From positions 62,001 to 126,000 of the forward strand of contig JACPPC010000006.1 of NCBI GenBank assembly GCA_016191225.1: a stretch of DNA of 64,000 bases, given 5' to 3'. This DNA is from Gemmatimonadota bacterium (GTDB lineage: Bacteria; Gemmatimonadota; Gemmatimonadetes; Gemmatimonadales; Gemmatimonadaceae). The notes under the pieces were generated by a model. It ran no database searches. It saw only the letters and a program-made list of their open reading frames with translations, and had not been told where the DNA came from. Below, piece after piece: positions 59,469-64,000 of the stretch (its first letter is position 1; every line of letters begins with the position of its first letter). The position numbers and the translations under genes are program-made.

Positions 59469-61646
59469 CTACAGCGGCCGCACCGTCGGCCGCTTCTGCT
59501 GCTTCTTCTTCTTCGGCGGGGCCGGCGCCGGCTGGTCGAGCACCGCCGGCATCGCGCCGCTGGTGCGCGCCATCCCCCAGCTCTCGCGCAGCAGCTGCAG
59601 GTGCGTCCCACGCTCCGGCTCGGCCCCCGGCGTCCGCTGCTGGTAGCTCCCGTCGGCCCGCAGGTCCCACGCCTGCCGGTTGTCGGCCAGGCACACGTCG
59701 AGCACCCGGCGCAGGCGCGGGTGCAGCGCCGCGTCGTCCACCGGCGCCACCACTTCCACCCGCCGGTCGAGGTTGCGCGGCATCCAGTCCGCCGACCCGA
59801 ACCAGTACTCCGGCTGCGCGTCGTTCTGGAAGAACCAGATCCGCGAGTGCTCGAGGAACCGCCCGATCACGCTTACGATCCGGATCCGGTCGCTGGTGCC
59901 GGGAATCCCCGGGCGCAGGCAGCAGATGCCGCGGATGATCAGGTCGATCTCCACCCCCGCGATCGACGCCCGGTACAGCGCGTCGATGATGTCCACGTCC
60001 ACCAGCGCGTTCATCTTGGCGATGATCCGCGACGGAAGTCCCGCCTTCGCGTTCGTCGTCTCCCGCTCGATCATCTCGAGAAACCGGCCCCGCATGTTGG
60101 CCGGCGCCACCAGCAGCTTGCGGTACAGCCGCTGCCGCGAGTATCCCGTGAGCGAGTTGAACAGGTCCGTCAGGTCCGCGCCGAGGCTCGGGCTGCAGCT
60201 GAACAGCCCCACGTCGGTGTAGACGCGCGCCGTCCGCGAGTTGTAGTTCCCCGTGCCGATGTGCACGTAGCGCCGGATCCCGTCGGCCTCCTTGCGCACC
60301 ACCAGCGCCGTCTTGGCGTGCGTCTTGAGCCCCGGCAGGCCGTACGTCACGTGCACGCCGTAGCTCTCCAGCGTCCGCGCCCACGTGATGTTGTTGGCCT
60401 CGTCAAACCGCGCCTGCAGTTCCACCAGCACCGCCACCTGCTTGCCGCGCTGCGCCGCCTCGGTCAGGGCGCGCACCAGCGCCGTCTCGCCGCTCGTCCG
60501 GTACAGCGTCAGCTTGATCGCCAGCACCTGCGGGTCCGTCGCCGCCTCGTCGATGAAGCGCTCCACCGTGCTGCCGAAGCTGTCGAACGGGTGGTGCACC
60601 AGCAGGTCGCGCTCCCGGATCACGTCGAACATCGACTTCGACTCGTCGCGCACCTCCACCGGCGTGACCGGCGTGAACGGCGGGTCGCGCAGCTCCGCGA
60701 TGTCGAGCATCGCGATGGCCATCAGGTCGCCAAGCTCGAGCAGCGAGCCCGACGCATGCACGTCGCGCGGCGAGAGCGGCGCCACCGGGTCGTCCGTCTC
60801 GTGCAGCTCCGTTGCCAGCAGCTCCCGCAGCTCCGGCGGCATTCCGTCCTGCACTTCGAGGCGTACGACCTCGCCGAAGCGCCGCCGGAACACCTGCTCC
60901 TCGATCGTCGACAGCAGGTCCTCGTTCTCCTCGATGCTGCCCAGGTCGAGGTCGCTGTACCGTGTGATCCGGAAGGCGTGCCAGCCGAGGATCTCCATCC
61001 CCGGGAACAGCGAGCCGAGGTTCGCCCCGATCACCTCCTCCAGCGGCACGAACTGGTGCGGCCGGCCGAACGGCACCCATCGCGGCAGGCTCTTCGGCAC
61101 TTTCACCCGCGCGAATTGCTCCACGCCGCGGTCAGGGTCGCGCAGCCGCACCGCCAGCGACAGGGACAGGTTGGAGATGTACGGAAAGGGGTGCCCAGGA
61201 TCGACCGCCATCGGCGTCAGCACCGGAAACACCTGCGCCTCGAAGAACTCGTCCACTGTCTGCCACTCGGCCGGCGACAGCTCGGACATCTTCACCAGCC
61301 GCACCCCCCGCTCCGCCAGCGCCGGGAAGATCAGCTGCTCCAGGCAGTGGCGCTGCATCGCCAGCAGCTCGCCCACCCGCAAGTGGATCCGGTCGAGCAC
61401 TTCCTGCGGGGAGATGCCGTCGGCAGCGGGCGTCAGCACCCCGGCGGCGACCTGGCGGCGAAGCCCCGCCACCCGGACCATGAAGAACTCGTCCAGGTTC
61501 GTGCTGAATATCGACGCGAACTTGAGGCGCTCGAGCAGCGCGTTGCGCTCGTCGGCGGCCTCGTGCAGCACGCGCGCGTTGAACTCGAGCCATGAGAGCT
61601 CTCGGTTCAGGTACAGCGCGGGCGTCGGGTAGCTGTCGGTGGTCAT
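59469..61646 (-). CDS. ppk1: Polyphosphate kinase 1
   Basis: YLNRELSWLEFNARVLHEA; HHPFDSFGSTVERFIDEAATDPQVLAIKLTLYRTSGETALVRALTEAAQRGKQVAVLVELQARFDEANNITWARTLE; GLKTHAKTALVVRKE. Confidence 0.97.
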   Translation of the reverse strand: MTTDSYPTPALYLNRELSWLEFNARVLHEAADERNALLERLKFASIFSTNLDEFFMVRVAGLRRQVAAGVLTPAADGISPQEVLDRIHLRVGELLAMQRHCLEQLIFPALAERGVRLVKMSELSPAEWQTVDEFFEAQVFPVLTPMAVDPGHPFPYISNLSLSLAVRLRDPDRGVEQFARVKVPKSLPRWVPFGRPHQFVPLEEVIGANLGSLFPGMEILGWHAFRITRYSDLDLGSIEENEDLLSTIEEQVFRRRFGEVVRLEVQDGMPPELRELLATELHETDDPVAPLSPRDVHASGSLLELGDLMAIAMLDIAELRDPPFTPVTPVEVRDESKSMFDVIRERDLLVHHPFDSFGSTVERFIDEAATDPQVLAIKLTLYRTSGETALVRALTEAAQRGKQVAVLVELQARFDEANNITWARTLESYGVHVTYGLPGLKTHAKTALVVRKEADGIRRYVHIGTGNYNSRTARVYTDVGLFSCSPSLGADLTDLFNSLTGYSRQRLYRKLLVAPANMRGRFLEMIERETTNAKAGLPSRIIAKMNALVDVDIIDALYRASIAGVEIDLIIRGICCLRPGIPGTSDRIRIVSVIGRFLEHSRIWFFQNDAQPEYWFGSADWMPRNLDRRVEVVAPVDDAALHPRLRRVLDVCLADNRQAWDLRADGSYQQRTPGAEPERGTHLQLLRESWGMARTSGAMPAVLDQPAPAPPKKKKQQKRPTVRPL

Positions 61647-61861
61647 CGGTCCGGGAGACAACGCGACGCCCGGGGCATGGTGAGGCTCGCCGCGGACGTC
61701 GTGAGTGGTGCTGCTCGTAAAGCTTACCCGCCGCGCCAGCGCCAGTCCAGCGAATGAGGGAGACCCGCCACAGGGCCACCCCGACGATCCGGCGCCACAA
61801 CCTCTTGCGTCGTAATGTCTTACGCTTTGGCGTGGCCTGTTGTAACACTACCGCAATCCGG

Positions 61862-63067
61862 CTAGAAGGTCACCAGCCAGTGGACGAACCACGTTGTCTG
61901 GGACGGGGGCTGTGCCGCCGGGAGATAGTTGCTGAAGCTTTGGCTTTGGTAGTCGAGCGTGATCGTATTGTTGCGGTTCGGATCCCAGAACACGCCCGCC
62001 ACCCAGTGCTGCTGGCTCGGGGTGCGCCCGCCCGCCCCGACCGCCCCGGTCCGGGGCACGAACTCGTCATGCCGCACGAGCAGTCCCCACGGCGACTTCC
62101 CGGTCCGGTCGAGCCACTCCGCCGGCCGAACCGACACATACTCCGAGACGACCGTGCCCGCGCTGTCGGCCAGCACCAGCGGGCTGGCCGCCGTGTTCGC
62201 GCCGGCCTCGAAGGTCTCGCGGCGCACCCCGTAGTCGAGCGCCACCGTGAGTCGGCGATCGTGGTTGCCGACGAGGATTCCCCAGCGGTCGTTGCGCAGC
62301 CGATCGGAGACCGGCCCCAGGGTGGCCGGTGCGGCATCGGCCTGGTGGGTGCTCGCGTTCGCGCCGGCCGAAATCCAGGGAGAGATCGTGAGCGTGCTGA
62401 ACAGGTGCTTCCCGCTGGCGAACGGCGTCAGCGACAGGCGCAGCGCGAGATCCTGGAACCGGTTCGTCTCCGCCGACACGAACCCCGACCCGTTGGTGAC
62501 CGTGGCGTACGCCTCGCCGAGCTTGCCCGGCAGCGTCACCAGCAGCGCCGCCCCCAAGTCGGACGACGGAAAGAACCCGTACATCTCGACGTCGGTCGTG
62601 CCGAGTGCGCGGGGCCAGAACGTCTCGTAGTGGTCGATCGCGATGGTGTGCACCATGCCGACGCGCGCCGCGGCGTTGAATCCCGCCAGGCCGCCGATGT
62701 CGTGCAGAAAGTCGAACTGCACGTAGGTGTACTTGAGGCGGATCGTCCATCCCGAGTAGTAGCCCGACACCGGCTGCTGGAAGACGTCGGTCGTCACCCG
62801 CACGCTGGCGTCCTCCCCCGCCGGCATCCGGAAGGTCAGGTACACCCGGTCAAGGTTGAACTGCGACCGCGGCTGCCCGCCGTTCGCGGCCCGGGTCGCC
62901 GAGTCGGTCCGGTACATGTAGTTGCCGAACATCAGCCCCGAGAAGTCGAGCGGGGACGCGGCTGGGCGCGCCACGGAGTCGCGCGCCTGCGCCGGCGACG
63001 CGCCCGGGAGGCCCGCGAGGAGGATGAGCGAGGCCGCGCATCGCGCGGCGTGGCGCCTGGTCGACAT
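61862..63067 (-). CDS. Porin-like outer-membrane beta-barrel protein
   Basis: Signal peptide; alternating strands SQFNLDRVYLTFRMPAGEDASVRVTTDVFQQP; C-terminus QTTWFVHWLVTF ending in an aromatic residue. Confidence 0.7.
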   Translation of the reverse strand: MSTRRHAARCAASLILLAGLPGASPAQARDSVARPAASPLDFSGLMFGNYMYRTDSATRAANGGQPRSQFNLDRVYLTFRMPAGEDASVRVTTDVFQQPVSGYYSGWTIRLKYTYVQFDFLHDIGGLAGFNAAARVGMVHTIAIDHYETFWPRALGTTDVEMYGFFPSSDLGAALLVTLPGKLGEAYATVTNGSGFVSAETNRFQDLALRLSLTPFASGKHLFSTLTISPWISAGANASTHQADAAPATLGPVSDRLRNDRWGILVGNHDRRLTVALDYGVRRETFEAGANTAASPLVLADSAGTVVSEYVSVRPAEWLDRTGKSPWGLLVRHDEFVPRTGAVGAGGRTPSQQHWVAGVFWDPNRNNTITLDYQSQSFSNYLPAAQPPSQTTWFVHWLVTF

Positions 63068-63136
63068 GGTGGGGGTGGGCGAGCCGACAATCTACCGGCA
63101 CGCCGCACCGCCCGACGCCCCCCCCCGTCGGGGACC

Positions 63137-64000
63137 CTACAACGGATGGATGGCTTGCAGGATCGTGAGGAAGATCGCCGCCATCACCGCCGTCGCCGGG
63201 ATGGTGAGGATCCATGCCCACACGATCCGGCCCGCCAGGCCCCACCGAACCGCCCGCAGCCGCTGCGTCGCTCCCACGCCGACGATCGAGCCGGTGATCG
63301 TGTGCGTGGTGCTCACCGGGATCCCGAACTGCGACGCGCCCAGAATCACGACCGCCCCTCCCGTCTCGGCGCAGAAGCCGCCCACGGGGCGGAGCTTCGT
63401 GATCCGCGAGCCCATCGTGTTCACGATCCGCCACCCCCCGAACAGGGTCCCGAGCGAGATCGAGGTGTACGCGGCCACCTCGACCCAGAGCGGGATCGTC
63501 CTGGCGTCGGCGTGGTAGAGGAAGTGCTGCCACCCCGTCTCGCCGGCGAATTGCGGCGCCACCGACACCAGCAGCCCCACGATGATTCCCATCGTCTTCT
63601 GCGCGTCGTTGCCGCCGTGCGACAGCGAGAGGAGCGCCGAGCTGATCAGCTGGCCCGGGCGGAACATCCGGTCGACCCGCGCCGGCGACGCCTTCCGGAA
63701 CAGGTTCAGCACCACGAGCATCAGCAGGTAGCCGAACAGCGAGCCAAGGAGCGGGGAGACGGCGATCGCCGACAACGTCTGGGCCCACTTGCTGCCATGC
63801 CCAACCGCCAGCGCGCTCAATCCCGCCTTCGCCATCCCCGCCCCGGCGAGGCCGCCAATCAGGGCGTGCGACGAGCTCGAGGGGATGCCGAACCACCACG
63901 TCACCAGGTTCCAGGTGATCGCCCCCAGCAGCGCCGCGCAGATCACGTTTGGCGTGACGATCGCCGGGTCGATGAAGCCGCTCGCCACCGCCTTGGCGAC
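63137..64000 (-). CDS. pit: Inorganic phosphate transporter, PiT family (5' end outside the window)
   Basis: WWFGIPSSSSHALIGGLAGAG; LISSALLSLSHGGNDAQKTMGII; FGIPVSTTHTITGSIVGVGATQRLRAVRW. Confidence 0.92.
   Translation of the reverse strand, partial: VAKAVASGFIDPAIVTPNVICAALLGAITWNLVTWWFGIPSSSSHALIGGLAGAGMAKAGLSALAVGHGSKWAQTLSAIAVSPLLGSLFGYLLMLVVLNLFRKASPARVDRMFRPGQLISSALLSLSHGGNDAQKTMGIIVGLLVSVAPQFAGETGWQHFLYHADARTIPLWVEVAAYTSISLGTLFGGWRIVNTMGSRITKLRPVGGFCAETGGAVVILGASQFGIPVSTTHTITGSIVGVGATQRLRAVRWGLAGRIVWAWILTIPATAVMAAIFLTILQAIHPL

Overview
This 64 kb, very GC-rich window is a chromosomal segment, probably from a Gemmatimonadota-like bacterium (inferred from gene content and style, not searched). 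It carries about 60 ordinary genes and no recognisable phage, transposon or CRISPR array. Identifiable blocks: a TMTC-like membrane protein at the left edge; icd, purE, purK, uppS; a molybdopterin oxidoreductase with cytochrome b; holB-moaC; lytic transglycosylases; metX-hom behind a SAM-II riboswitch; a TolC/adaptor/RND/PepSY/two-component efflux locus; tRNA-Lys(UUU); a lasso-peptide-like RiPP locus; an ffh-rpsP-rimM-trmD-[S8 protease]-rplS-rnhB operon; lon; prepilin peptidase; thiD; purine nucleoside phosphorylase and adenosine deaminase; udk; and a phosphate region (phoB-phoR, TonB receptor, beta-helix-like lipoprotein, pstS, ppx, ppk, porin-like, pit). The items most worth follow-up are: (1) the RiPP locus at 26.6-29.7 kb, with a leader-like peptide, HPr-kinase-like protein, PqqD/RRE, B2 protease and nucleotidyltransferase but no lasso cyclase and almost no core peptide; (2) 11-bp-periodic Pho-box-like repeats before a TonB receptor and a surface-lipoprotein candidate in the phoBR region; (3) a SAM-II riboswitch followed by two hairpins with interchangeable arms; (4) a DnaA-box/inverted-repeat cluster upstream of holB; (5) a small duplicated protein resembling the LeuA C-terminal domain, coupled to an MltD-like transglycosylase. 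All calls come from reading the sequence and the supplied ORF track; no searches were run.
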